Shown here: positions 53,362 to 63,922 of the stretch, piece by piece | How positions within the stretch are numbered: the stretch's first letter is position 1 | Layout of the letters: the number at the start of each line of letters is the position of its first letter | NCBI GenBank assembly: GCA_947359465.1 | Contig: OX375879.1 | Location: 125,586,760 to 125,650,759 of the forward strand | Length of the DNA stretch: 64,000 bases | Origin: Metellina segmentata | Lineage: Eukaryota > Arthropoda > Arachnida > Araneae > Tetragnathidae | Reading direction: 5' to 3' | The notes under the pieces: model-generated | What the model was told of the DNA's origin: nothing | Database searches by the model: none | The model's input: only the letters and a program-made list of their open reading frames with translations | Program-made: the position numbers and the translations under genes

Positions 53362-55210
53362 AACCGGACGAAGGCGAGTTAGTGACGGAATACGTTCTAG
53401 GATTACTAAATAGGCTAAAGAGATGCCAGGAGCTTGCGTCTCAGAGGGAAGCGGAACAACAATCCAAACGGAAAACCTATTACGATAGGGGAGCCGTCAC
53501 GCGGAAGTTTAATCCCGGCGATTTAGTTTTGATTCTGGCATCGTACAAAGCGAATAAAATGTCAGTTCAATGGGTTGGGCCAGGAGAGATAGTGAGACAG
53601 TTGTCGGAAACTAACTACGTCATCCAAATGCCCGGTAGATCCAAAACGCAAGTTTATCACGTAAATCTACTCAAACCTTATCACCAGCGAGTAGAGACCG
53701 TAAATTTGCTGATTACTGAGGATACTATTCGGGACGGTCAAGGAATGGACTTAGAGATCGCATATCTGGCTGCTAATCCGAACATATTTGATTTCGACGA
53801 TATCGTCCGTGATAGCGGGTTGCAGGGTAGGTGCACTCCAGAGCAAATCTCCGAGTTAGGAAAATTGCTGGAGACACACCAGAAATTATTCTCTAATAAT
53901 CCGGGAAGGACCCATTTAATTGAGCACGACGTGGAGCTCATTAGTAATCAGCCTGTTAGATCCAAACCATACCGGACTTCTCCGCGACAGACTGGGATAC
54001 TGAAAGCGGAGATTAAGAGGATGCTGGATTTGAAAATAATCGAAATCGGGGAATCAGACTATACTTCGCCTATGATTTTAGTAGAGGCCATTGGGAAGGA
54101 CCCTCGCCCTTGTGTGGACTATAGGAGACTCAACTCCATCATGCGGAACGAATATTTTCCCTTGCCCAACATAGACGACCGTATCGAGAAAGTATCGGCT
54201 GCAAAATTTATTACAGTCATCGATCTGACCAAAGGATATTGGCAGATTCCCTTGACCCCCAACGGGTAGCTGCTTTTGTCACGACTTTCGGGACCTAGAG
54301 ACCGTTAATGCTGCCTTTCGGGTTAGTCAATGCCCCGTATTGCTTCTCGAAATTTATGGCTCAATTGTTACAAGGTTGCGAGGAATTCAGCGTCCCCTAC
54401 TTGGACGATGTAGCAATATTTTCGGAAACCTGGGAAGAACACATGAAGCATGTAGATGTGATCTTGAGAAAAATAGCTTCAGCGAGACTTACTATTAAGC
54501 CATCAAAGTGCAAGTTTGCACAAAATTGCGTTAAATACCTTGGGCACATGGTAGGCGGGGGGTGCAGGACACCCACCGAGGCTAAAATTCAAGCCGTGCT
54601 TGATTTCCCCGCACCCCACAACAAAACGCAGATTAGGCAATTCCTGGGTCTAAGCGGGTATTATGCTAGGTATATAAAAGGGTACGCTATCATAGCAGAG
54701 CCGTTAACTCGCGCTTTGAAAGGTAAAAGCCGGAAGGAAGACGTGGAATGGTCAGCAGAATGTGATCAGGCATTCCAAAAATTGAAAGAGAAACTGACCG
54801 AGAAACCTGTGCTGTACGCCCCTGACTACAGTAAGGAGTTCATTATTCAAACGGACGCTTCAGATAAAGGAGTAGGGGTAATTATGGCACAGAATGATAT
54901 AAACAATACTGACCACCCTGTCCTTTACCTTAGTCGTAAGTTTTCGGACTCTGAGCAGAAGTTCAGCGCCTCTGAAAAGGAGTGTGCTGGAATTATCTTC
55001 GCGATAAAAAAACTTAGACATTACCTAGATGGACAGGCCTTTACAATAGAGACGGATCACAATCCTCTCGTTTGGTTAAAAACAAACGCATGCCATAACC
55101 CTCGATTAATGAGGTGGGCCCTAGCTTTGCAGCCTTTTGATTATAAAATTAAGTACAGGGCGGGCAAGGAAAACCAACATGCAGACTGTTTAAGCAGGAT
55201 GTTGGCCTAA
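53362..55210 (+). pseudogene. Integrase C-terminus, reverse transcriptase and RNase H of Gmr1-like copy 2
   Basis: The first part (53382-54269) has the integrase GPY/F domain (FNPGDLVLILASYKANK, QWVGPGEIVRQLSETNY, VYHVNLLKPYHQ) running straight into reverse transcriptase (DPRPCVDYRRLNS, ITVIDLTKGYWQIPL with the first Asp). A short defect near 54267-54307 shifts the frame. The second part (54308-55210) carries LPFGLVNAPYCFSKFM, VPYLDDVAIFSET (active site), LGLSGYYARYI and a complete RNase H (IQTDASDKGVGVIM, ASEKECAGIIFAIKKLRHYL, ETDHNPLVWL, HADCLSRM). So the IN-RT junction is one continuous frame, which confirms the domain order. Confidence 0.92.
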
Positions 55211-55364
55211 CACTGAGGAATATTTCCAGTACGTTAGGTAAAAGAGCCAATACTCCTCCAGTAATTATGGTGTATTCTCTTTCCTTTGCCTCTAATGAAT
55301 TGATCAGTGAACTTGTTTTGTCTAACCCTTGCCTTACAGATTTTTCACCAAGGAAAAATCTCTT

Positions 55365-55378
55365 GAAGGGGGGAGGGA
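55365..55378 (+). promoter_or_regulatory. Polypurine tract
   Basis: GAAGGGGGGAGGGA immediately before the 3' LTR (55380), the expected plus-strand primer. Confidence 0.85.
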
Positions 55379-55379
55379 T

Positions 55380-56927
55380 TGTGGAGTATCCATATATTCT
55401 CTCTCTCCCACGTCTAAGTCCAACGGAAATGGCGGCGTCAGCCAGTCGCCCTCCTGTCGCTCTACTTGACAGTTAGAGACAATGGGCAGACTTTTGGTTC
55501 CCAGGTTGATGGACGAGCTGGACGCAAGATCCTAGACAGCGAGAGGCCGAACCGAGACTTTCCGTCGGGGTTCAAAGGCCAATAAGGTCAGCGGGCACCT
55601 GTGACCCCCCTTGCACTAGACCAATTGCAGGACGTGAATTACGTCAAGAGCGACGACAGCGCCAGAAGCCCACCCCCTCCAAAAGAGGTATAAAAGGGCG
55701 CGCACGGTTTTTTCGAAGAGCTCCGTCGAGCTCCGTCAGCGCCACATACCTGGATTTTCTTCTTAAGTATACGGACGTGTTTTTTTTCTGCTCCTGACTT
55801 ATTCGGATTTTCAGAGCTTTGTGACTCTTTTCGCTCCCGTGAATCGTGACATTATCTCAGTGCTTTCAAACCATCGGACTACCTGTGTGAAATTTGTTTA
55901 TCATCTCTTTTCCCGTGGATTTACCAAGAACTTTTATCTGCGTTGTGCTTTTGGGATTCGGACAAAGTGTTGTGCATATGAACAATTGTTGTGACTCGGA
56001 CATAGTGATTACGAACTCGTGACTTTTGATAAACAGTGCCAGCTCTTTGAGCTTCGGAATCAGTATTGTGCATCGGACTAAATGTTCCCTTTATTCCATG
56101 CACCTTTTGTTAACTGTCCAATGTCTAAAACTCTTAACTCATATGTTATCAACAAGGCAAGTTCCATCACGCCATGTTTAAGTACCAATACTGGAGATTA
56201 AGGCCCCTACGGGGCCATGTGCTCCATAATATTTTAAAACTTTCGAAGAGCTCCGAGTGATTTTAATTGCCACAGGACGGTCGAGCTGAACTTACCCGGG
56301 CATCCGGCCCCAGATTATCCTTGAGAGGAACGCAGCAGCCGCGGCAGGTAGCCGGCTAAACTGCTCCACGGTCGCACGAGCTTGCGACCTTCTGATCTCA
56401 CCTGAGAACGCTCAGAGAGGCCACCCGGCCGGAGGACTATCGCTCGAGTCCCGTTACCAGAGGAGACCTGATTCTCCGCCTTGGCATCCCGACAGACTTG
56501 ATCTCATCCGAGATAACCGTGAAAGGCCGTAGCATGGAATTTACCCTTTGCTTGGTTCGTAGACCAGAGGAGACCCGATTCTCCGCCTTGGCATCCCGCC
56601 AGACATCATCTCATCCGAGATAACCGTAAAAGGCCGTAGCCTGGAATTCACCCTTTGCTTGGTTCGTATACCAGAGGAGACCCGATTCTCCGCCTCGGCA
56701 TCCCGACAGACTTGATCTCATCCGAGATAACCGTGAAAGGCCGTAGCCTGGAACTCACCCCATTACTCGGGTCACTGCTACCGATTCTCCAAGGGAACCA
56801 TTCCCAGACCTCCGATTCCAAGAGAACTGTGTACAAATTTAAGCATGTTCTAATCTAGAAATTCTATTCTAATCTAGAAATAAAACTTCTTATTTCTCAA
56901 CCTGTAGTATTAGTCTAAGTCGTTACA
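55380..56927 (+). repeat. 3' LTR of Gmr1-like copy 2 (contains deleted LINE-B)
   Basis: LTR proper is 55380-55725 and 56243-56927. TATAAAAG lies at 55690-55697 and the 107-bp repeats at 56457-56760. It ends GTCGTTACA. Confidence 0.93.
55726..56242 (+). mobile_element. LINE-B, internally deleted copy in the 3' LTR
   Basis: 517 bp flanked by the same 13-bp duplication TCGAAGAGCTCCG (55713-55725 and 56243-56255) as the full-length copy. The 5' UTR matches 44390-44750 and the last part matches about 49146-49300. The join reads CTAAATGTTCCCTTTATTCC near 56087. About 4.4 kb, including both reading frames, is missing. Confidence 0.92.
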
Positions 56928-56931
56928 ATCA

Positions 56932-56990
56932 CTCAGGTACCCCGGGGTTGTGAAGCCCGTACAAACCTAAAGAAGAAATGCCCCTGGGGG
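56932..56990 (-). mobile_element. LINE-A 5' end, split off by the Gmr1-like insertion
   Basis: On the minus strand this reads GGGGCATTTCTTCTTTAGG and ACCCCGGGGTACCTGAG, continuing after the duplicated ATCA into the 5' UTR at 44050. Upstream it abuts the Gypsy-3 integrase within the second-aspartate motif. Confidence 0.7.
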
Positions 56991-58343
56991 CCCCAAATCA
57001 GTAAGAATTTGAGACATCCTACCATAATGAGCAATGTAATGTAATAAATGCTTGGTAACCACCTCAGTGGTTATACTCTTCAAAGGATATAATGCCACAT
57101 GCTTGGAAAAATGATCTATAAAGGTTAAAACATGTCCAGCATTTCCTAGGGGTCCAAGTATGTCCATGGACACAAATAATCCAGGACGCTCTACTAGTGA
57201 CATGTCTTGTAATGGAGCCTTTTTGGCAGTGTAACTTTTATGTCGAATGCATATGTCACATGACAAAACATAATTTCGAGTGTCAGTGTGCATTCCTGTC
57301 CAAAAATATTTTATGCTTACCAACTCATATGTCTTTTGAATACCAGCATGCGAAATATGGCAAATTTTTAAAATTTTGGCCCTCAATGTTTTAGGAACAA
57401 CAATGTTAGCACGTAAAATGTGTTTATTAGGAGAATATACCAACAGCCCTAACGGTGATAGAAAGTAACGTCTTTCCTTAAAATAATTAGCCTGTGATGA
57501 ATCTTTTATCTGGTTAATAACATTTTTCGTATAATCATCTTCCATTTGCTCTCTGATCCATGTGTCATGAGATATTTCTAATGCGGGATCACTCGCAAGT
57601 GTAATGTTGTTTATCTCTTTTGTTTCATTGAAGTCTTGGAAAGGTAAAATTAATTGATTATCATTCGTCACTGGTATGACATTTTCTCTGAGATTGGGAT
57701 CAGGACTTCGTGACAAGTAATCGGCCAGAATATTTAAAGTGCCAGGAATGTGAACAAACTCAAATGTGTATTCACTAATTGCCAACAACCAACGTGTTAT
57801 GATATCTGCCGGAGAACTAGTTTTCCGGTAATGCATCAAAGGTTTACTATCACTGAGAATCACGAATTTCCTATTGTAAAGGTATGTTTTGAAGGCAGTA
57901 ATTCCCTTATAAATTGCAAAGAGTTCAAGCTTAATGGCTGTATAGTTCTTTTCGGAAATTGAAAGCGATTTGCTGACATATGATACGGGATGTAATGTAC
58001 CACTGTATTCTTGCAATAGAACTGCTGAAATACCCTCTTTATTAGCATCTGTGTTCAAAACAAACGATTTATCCCAATTAGGAAGTTTGACGAATGGCGT
58101 AGAGAAAAAGATTTTCTGTAAATCTTGAAAAGCTTGATCTTGTATTTCCGTCCATTTAAAACAACTGTTTTTGATGGTAAGTTGATTCAAAATGGAAGTT
58201 AATTGAGCATAATTAGGAATGAGGTTCCTATAAAATCCGCATAACCCCAAGAATTTCTTAACCTGTCTGTCATTTTTTGGAGTGGCAAATTTTGTAATTT
58301 TAGCTATGTTGGATTCGACAGGGGTAATGGTTTGATGTGACAC
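56991..58343 (-). CDS. Gypsy-3 RNase H and integrase N-terminal half (truncated by LINE-A)
   Basis: One long frame of about 450 codons. The reverse transcriptase connection is FLGLCGFYRNLIPNYAQL. RNase H has FVLNTDANKEGISAVLLQ, IKLELFAIYKGITAF, FVILSDSKPLMHY and NILADYLSRSP. The integrase HHCC is intact (HISHAGIQKTYELVSIKYF then LSCDICIRHK), the first catalytic Asp is in FVSMDILGPLG, and the second in SQILTDLG. The frame is cut right after that by LINE-A. The C-terminal domain is at 36523-36960. Confidence 0.88.
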
Positions 58344-58388
58344 ATGAAAACCTAAATAATCAATGGATTGTTTAAAGAAGACACATTT

Positions 58389-59275
58389 TTACGGACTTAG
58401 TGTGATATTATATTTAATTAAAATTTGAAGTAGAGCTTCGAGTTTTTGGGTCATTTCCACAAAAGTGTTTGCTCCAATCAAGAAGTCATCCTGATAGGCA
58501 AAAATACCTGTGATTTGTTGTTCACGCAATTCATCAATAAGTTTGTCAACCAACGACTGAAAAGTTGAACTTGCACTTTTTAGGCCGAATTGCAATTGTG
58601 TGTTTCCAAAAGAGCCAAAGGGTGTGGTAAAAGTCATGATATCTTTTAAATGATCTGGAAGCATTATCTGCCAGTAAGCAGACTTCAAATCTAAGATAGT
58701 ATACCATTGATACACAGAAATTTCATTGATTAAGGAAGATATTTTGGGTAAAGAGTAAGATGAACATTCAATAACTGAATTTAGGAGACGTAAATCTAAC
58801 GCCATTCTATAATTTGGGAGGCGCATTCGGTTGAGAAGAGTCAGCCTTTTTTTTACTAGTAGCATAGGACAAGCCCAATGTGAGACATTCCTGTAAATTA
58901 AACCCGCTTCAATTAACTCATTAAGTTGATCTCTGACATTCTGCTGGAGAGATTGTGGAATTTCAAATGGTAAAGTTTTAATAGGGTTTGGATTCCTTAT
59001 ATATATAGTGTAATGTCTGGCGTAACCGCATCGGTAGCCCCTAGTGTTTTCAAAGATTTACTGAATGCAACAAAATTGGTAAGAAAAATTGTCCTTAATT
59101 GTGATTTCTGCTGATAATTTAGATGATCCAGTTGAAAATCGTTGGGAGATAATTCCGATTGGCGCAATCGTAAAATTTCATCGGATGCCGTAATTAAATT
59201 GCATTGAAGTGATGGCTCTTTCTCACTAAATTTTTCGCCCTGAACAAACTCAAACTCACGTGTAATCATTCCCAT
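58389..59275 (-). pseudogene. Gypsy-3 reverse transcriptase
   Basis: Motifs on the minus strand: CPMLLVKKR start, YRMALDLRLLN, WYTILDLKSAYWQIMLP (first Asp), TFTTPFGSFGNTQLQFGLKS and the active site YQDD in FAYQDDFLIGAN. YQDD is less common than YLDD or YIDD in Ty3/gypsy. The upstream frame 59275-58997 carries the protease-RT linker. One or two shifts, near 58870 and 58385, separate the frames. Confidence 0.85.
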
Positions 59276-59623
59276 TTTATACCCTTTGTTTAAATGAATC
59301 GTAGAATCATTATTATTTTCGATGTAAATATGAAAAGTACCATTTTAGCGCTTCATACATTACCTGTATAGGTTTAAATGCCGGTCAAGGGTTGGCGGGA
59401 TTATACTTACCTGCTGAGTCTAGACTCCCCCTGAAAACCTAGATCAAACATAGTGGTTCCAAAAACACAAATAATGTGACACTGGATAGTGTTAACTAAT
59501 TTTATTGATTTTCTTGAATAATTAGTTATATAAGGTACAGGTAACCAAACGCTAAAAATCGAAGCCGACCATGCTGGTCAAAAACTTCCTTCTTAGTTCT
59601 TACTCTTTACACTCACAATCTAT
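59276..59623 (-). other. Interruption between Gypsy-3 protease and reverse transcriptase
   Basis: About 350 bp that does not continue the polyprotein. It contains inverted TTACCTGTA / TACAGGTAA near 59362 and 59535, possibly the ends of a small insertion. Confidence 0.4.
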
Positions 59624-60358
59624 TCAGTTCAGTTCCCTTTTTCGCTGCCACGTAAAACATGATAAATTATCGTCTGTCACACCATTACATTTCTCATGTA
59701 TGGAGGTGTCAATTACAAAGTCCTTTGAACCATTAGGAATAAAAAGAAAGCATGTATCAGATTGAAATTGATCGTCTTCAATCTTAACAGATACTTGTGT
59801 AATCTCTCGTGGTGGAAGAAAAGTTTTAGACAGAATAGTTACATGGCATTCCTGATTACGGTACAAATCTGAATCAGCATTGTCATAATTTGACAATAGA
59901 TTGGAACTAAAGTTGTCAAACCTAGCGACACGTAATTTAGAAACAATCATCACATTATGCCTTGCTATAAATTCAAAGCCTAGTATCGCATCAAAGTTCA
60001 AATTATCAATTTGGGAAACATAGAAGGTATTTTTAAAGTGATGTTTGTCTATTTTGAAAGAAATCTGAGCGTAACATGAAAAATCCAGTTTTGAATTAAC
60101 TGTTTTTATCTGCACCTTTCTTGAAAGGTATTTAACTTTAGCGACATGTTTTACAATCTCAAGAGTTGTCGCTGGCAGTAAGGAAATTGAAGACCCTGAG
60201 TCTAGCAGCATTCTTAAATTATTTCCACCAAAATTTACATTAATGAGGGGTAATTCCGCAACATTCTCATGTACATTAAATACATAATAATCTTCTGTTT
60301 CAGTGTGCTTTGAAAAGGTCTGCAAATAATTAAACACACTTTCATTTGAACTCTGCAT
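59624..60358 (-). CDS. Gypsy-3 aspartic protease region
   Basis: A 244-codon open frame. The active site is RMLLDSGSSISLLPATT near residue 52, then the flap region and the hydrophobic LNFDAILGFEFIARHNV (the ILG motif of retropepsins) near residue 125. The C-terminal part leads towards the reverse transcriptase linker but ends at 59624 with CFTWQRKRELN, at the edge of the interruption. Confidence 0.8.
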   Translation of the reverse strand: MQSSNESVFNYLQTFSKHTETEDYYVFNVHENVAELPLINVNFGGNNLRMLLDSGSSISLLPATTLEIVKHVAKVKYLSRKVQIKTVNSKLDFSCYAQISFKIDKHHFKNTFYVSQIDNLNFDAILGFEFIARHNVMIVSKLRVARFDNFSSNLLSNYDNADSDLYRNQECHVTILSKTFLPPREITQVSVKIEDDQFQSDTCFLFIPNGSKDFVIDTSIHEKCNGVTDDNLSCFTWQRKRELN

Positions 60359-60435
60359 CTTAGAGTTAAAATAATTTCTAAGTTCAGATGTAACATTGAC
60401 AGACGGCTGGTAACAGGAGAGAGGGCGAGCGCCGT

Positions 60436-61633
60436 CTAAGCATCCCTCCTTCTGTAGTTTAAATGACTTTGCGCTCTAGGTGACTGGTATTGGCTGCTAC
60501 CGCCCCGGTGATAATTTCTGTTATACGAGGGGTTTGGTGGAGCTCTATTTCGTTCGGGCGTTTGTGCTATTAAAAATCGACAATTTGACTCGCTGTGGTT
60601 CAATTTGCCACAAAAAGAACATGTTTGTGCACTAAAATTATTTCTGTTTGATATTTGATTAGAGAATCGACGAGGATTACGCCACGTCGATCTGATATTT
60701 TCTGTTTGTGGAGCACTGATCTGTGTAAAAATCTCACATTGAGATAGTGGGTGGTCGTTCCCGCCACATAAATTGCATCTCGTGAGACACTGAGCTACAT
60801 CTATACTGAGTTGTTCTACTTGTGCCTTAAGGGAATCCATTTCAGATGACGCATTATGTGCATTAAGTGTATTCACTTGAAATTGTGGTGTTTCATTATC
60901 CATGTAAAACATTGCTGCCTTTTTTACAAGCGCAGAAAAATTGGTGAGGTCACAGTCGAGCAATTTGTCCTTTAAACATGAAGGAATCGATGTCATAAAT
61001 TGTAATGACATTAATTGCGCCATGGCCTTGTCATCTTTTACGAACGCATATGCTCTTTGTGCCGCTACCTCAATTCTATACGCGAGATTTCTAATTGATT
61101 CCCCTTCCTTTAACTTGATTCCCTGAAAAACTCTAACCTTATGTCCTGGTGTGGATTGTTCCTAAAAAAATTCAGTCAACTTATCGCAAGCCTCAGCAAA
61201 TGTAAGCTGCTTAAAACAGGCTGGTGAGTTTGCAAATAAGTCCGCCGCTGCACCCGAAAGCTTTGATTTAAGGAACAGGGTTGCGGCTTCCTCCGGCCAT
61301 CGATTCAACTCTTTGAGTTCTGATACTTGGTGGATGAACCATTTAAGTTTATTAGGGTCTCCACTAAAGGGTTCGATCATAAAATTAAAATCTACTGGTT
61401 CTCGGCAAAGCTAGATCCGCATTTTGAGTCAAAATGGCACTATTATTATATGGCACCGCGTCAACCTGATCATTGTCTGTTAATTGGCTCGTTGGAACTG
61501 CCGCCATTACATTTACTAGCTGGTTACTATTTAAACCCTGATTGTCGTTGTACATTTCGGTGGAAGAATTACTAGACTGTGATTTCAATGTTGGCAGCAT
61601 TTTGATACATATCATACATTTAAAAAAAATCAA
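60436..61633 (-). pseudogene. Gypsy-3 gag
   Basis: The N-terminal frame starts near 61600 (MLPTLKSQSSNSSTEM). The capsid-like part is at 61380-61162 (FSGDPNKLKWFIHQVSELKE, ATLFLKSKLSGAAADLF), with a break near 61160. The C-terminal part 61023-60436 holds two CCHC knuckles, CNLCGGNDHPLSQC and CSFCGKLNHSESNC, in a basic Arg/Asn-rich region. The layout is typical of Ty3/gypsy gag with two knuckles. Confidence 0.82.
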
Positions 61634-61921
61634 ACACCTTAAAAAATAATACCCATTAAAAAATCATATATTATCATATAATTCACACTTTTTAAAAATC
61701 ATAAACAATACAACAAAAATTTCTTGTGCTAGTTTGCAACACTAAATGCACATCTGAGATATGTCAAAATTACCCTGACTATTTAACTCAGAAAGACCGA
61801 AATAATATCTTACACGCATAAATTTCAATTTCAACTTAAATAAATTTTACGTGACACAACCCAGATGTGCATACCACATTGAAAAATCCACCCATTTCCA
61901 CAGGTCAAACGGCACCAATTT
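61634..61921 (-). other. Gypsy-3 leader and primer site
   Basis: AT-rich leader. Next to the LTR the minus strand reads AAATTGGTGCCGTTTGACC, where TGGTGCCG would be the primer-binding site. Confidence 0.45.
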
Positions 61922-62593
61922 TGTACTGGTTATTGTACCCAATTTTGTTTTGGATACCAATATCCAGTTTTGACCTCAGATTCGATCGGAAATAAATGGA
62001 GTTCTCAATCGGTATTGGATAAAAATATGAACATACCTTTATATATGGTGACCATCAGGTTTGAAGTGAAGCATGGGGTATACAGGTTCCTTCTTTTGGA
62101 GTCAGGTGGTTCTTTCCATCTAATATCTAGAGATTTCTAATATTGGTGATGAAAAAGTAAAGTCAGCCGTTTTCTGTGTGGTAACTTCGTTTATTAATTT
62201 AGTCTTTCAATTGTCGATGGTACATTCTTTTTACAATAGTTACCATATTTCTGGAAAAATGGTTGGCCACAACCGAAAGATGCTCCGTCTCTTTTTTTTA
62301 GCGTTTTCGTTTCCTGTCGTTCTCCCCTTCTGACCTTCCCTCAATATTCAGGGTACTAAGCCCTAACCTTGCCAGAGGGTCAATCCTTCCATTGGCCGAG
62401 TCATTGCGCCATTTCAAATATCAACCTCATTGCGTGAAGGGTGAAAGCGCACACGTTCCATTTTCTCGGAATCGAGGGGGTCTCCTCAAGTTCAGGGATT
62501 TGTTAGGGGAATGTACATTGACACAAATAGCTTGTAGGTTGTGTTTCCCCACTTTTAGGGCAAAACAATATCTGATGTGATTGTCATATCACA
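61922..62593 (-). repeat. 5' LTR of Gypsy-3
   Basis: 672 bp; plus-strand ends TGTACTGG and TCATATCACA. It contains a 40-bp segment near 62350-62390 (GGTACTAAGCCCTAACCTTG and following) that is missing from the other LTR. Confidence 0.9.
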
Positions 62594-63130
62594 GCACGAG
62601 ATTATGAAGAAAGATTGATACGAGATTATTTATCGACACATCGTGAAAAACCGGTGTGAAGTCGACAAGGCCACATCGGTTTCGCGATTTTCACGATGGC
62701 GATGTATCGTGATTTTTCTCGATCTCACACACAGCCATCCCTTAACTAGCGCAGCTCTCGCGGTGATCGTGGAATTGCGATTTTTCCAATCACAGTCAGA
62801 CAATCCCTTTCCACATATCTCACGGTTTCCCGATGTTTTCATAGCGCATGCGCGATACATTGTGAAAAACCGATGTCGACATCGCCACATCGGTTTCGCG
62901 ATTTTCATGTTAAGTTTCCAAACCACCATCTCATGGTTTTCCGGTGTCACGATGTTTTCATAGCGCATGCGCGATATCTGAATTGCCTAATCAGTATTCC
63001 CAGCGGAAATTTCCTGTTATTTTAGCATCATTGGGAGAAATTTGGGTTAATATCGACACAACGATTCCGATGTTTATTTATGCGCATGTGCGAATTTCCA
63101 CCACAATACTTAGATTTTCGATGCCGCGAT
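62594..63130. repeat. CG-rich direct repeats with GCGCATGCGC palindromes
   Basis: GTGAAAAACCG followed by CCACATCGGTTTCGCGATTT occurs at 62643-62694 and 62859-62904. CGATGTTTTCATAGCGCATGCGCGATA-type sequence occurs at about 62831-62857 and 62950-62976, and ATGCGCATGTGCG near 63080. No coding. CG density is far above the surroundings. Confidence 0.6.
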
Positions 63131-63610
63131 GAAAGGCCTACTAATAAGAATTTTTTTGATAGTTAATTTTGCAATATCTGCGCTGATTTTTTTGGGGGAG
63201 AATAAGGGGACACATAAAGATTCAAATTTAAAGTTTCAAACTGCGAGAGAGCGAATAATTCTACTCGCTGAATGAATCTAGGTAAGCATTATATTACGTT
63301 TTTTAATTAGTTAAGTATTTTTAAGCAAAAAAACATTAAGAACAAAATAACTTTGCAAAATCTGCAAATTTTAAAGATCTGTTTTCATTTCTTTTTAATT
63401 AAGGAGGAATTTCTCAAAAACATTTGTGTCCTGATGACTTTCGTTTCCAGAATTTTTTTTTGTGTGTGAAATTGAAATTTATTACAATTTAAAAATTTAA
63501 TTGATGTTACAATCAATCCGTTTGCATCCCTTTTTGTTATGAACTTCTGTGGAAATCTAGGTTATGTATGCTGTTGCTTCAGGTTAGAAATGTAGATGTC
63601 GTTGCCTATG
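63131..63610. other. AT-rich non-coding region
   Basis: No gene or repeat recognised. Confidence 0.4.
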
Positions 63611-63614
63611 GAGG

Positions 63615-63719
63615 GTGGCGACAGAACCGGGAATTCAGGGAAATCAGGGATTTCTCAGGGAAGAATCATTTTCTGGAAAAATCAGGGAAAACTCAGGGAA
63701 GTTTCGTTTAACTCGGGGA
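63615..63719 (+). repeat. AATCAGGGAA-type short repeats
   Basis: Irregular repeats of CAGGGAAATCAGGGATTTC, ATCAGGGAAAACTCAGGGAA and relatives. Similar low-complexity blocks (GGGAATTCAGGGAA) occur dispersed in arthropod genomes. No coding. Confidence 0.5.
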
Positions 63720-63727
63720 AAAGTTGG

Positions 63728-63922
63728 GGTGGAGTGGTCGTTCACGGTAAGACGTTTGTCGCCAACTAATTTTTGTCGCCAAATCAAGATGGCGGCCGTA
63801 TTCCGTAACATCAGATAGGGTTGCCACAACAAAAACGGCAGATATGAAGAAAATCCGCATAAGGTGAAAGTTACCGACATTTGGCGACAAATCGATTTCT
63901 TACCGTGAACGACCACTCCACC
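63728..63922. mobile_element. 195-bp MITE with 8-bp target duplication
   Basis: Begins GGTGGAGTGGTCGTTCACGG and ends with its inverse, giving about 24 bp of terminal inverted repeat (to GTAAG), with further GTTTGTCGCC / GGCGACAAA pairing inside. It is flanked by the perfect duplication AAAGTTGG (63720-63727 and 63923-63930). An 8-bp duplication suits hAT or P superfamilies. No coding capacity. Confidence 0.88.

Larger units (their letters stand above)
44055..56927 (+). mobile_element. Gmr1-like Ty3/gypsy retrotransposon, copy 2, with LINE-B in its LTRs
   Basis: LTRs start TGTGGAGTATCC and end GTCGTTACA; target duplication ATCA at 44051-44054 and 56928-56931. 5' LTR 44055-49966, 3' LTR 55380-56927. 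The internal region has a primer site, gag with a SCAN-like capsid domain, protease, integrase, reverse transcriptase and RNase H, in that order, and a polypurine tract. The LTRs are alike at the level of a few substitutions per hundred bases by eye, so the insertion is fairly recent, but stops, frameshifts and a MITE inactivate it. It sits inside the LINE-A 5' UTR: the flanks join into continuous LINE sequence. Confidence 0.93.
34878..62593 (-). mobile_element. Gypsy-3, old Ty3/gypsy insertion hosting the nested block
   Basis: Two matching LTRs (34878-35510 and 61922-62593) in the same orientation, flanked by GCATG (34873-34877) and GCACG (62594-62598), a 5-bp target duplication with one change. 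Minus-strand coding runs from gag at 61.6 kb through protease, reverse transcriptase, RNase H and the integrase core at about 57.0 kb, and resumes with the integrase C-terminus at 36960-36523. The integrase middle (roughly 130 residues expected) is missing, and 20 kb of other sequence fills the gap. This is the oldest recognisable layer of the block. Confidence 0.85.

Noticed and set aside
59350..59545. Possible MITE with TTACCTGTA inverted ends in Gypsy-3
   Set aside because: Only 9 bp of inverted sequence and no convincing target duplication; noted only as an interruption.
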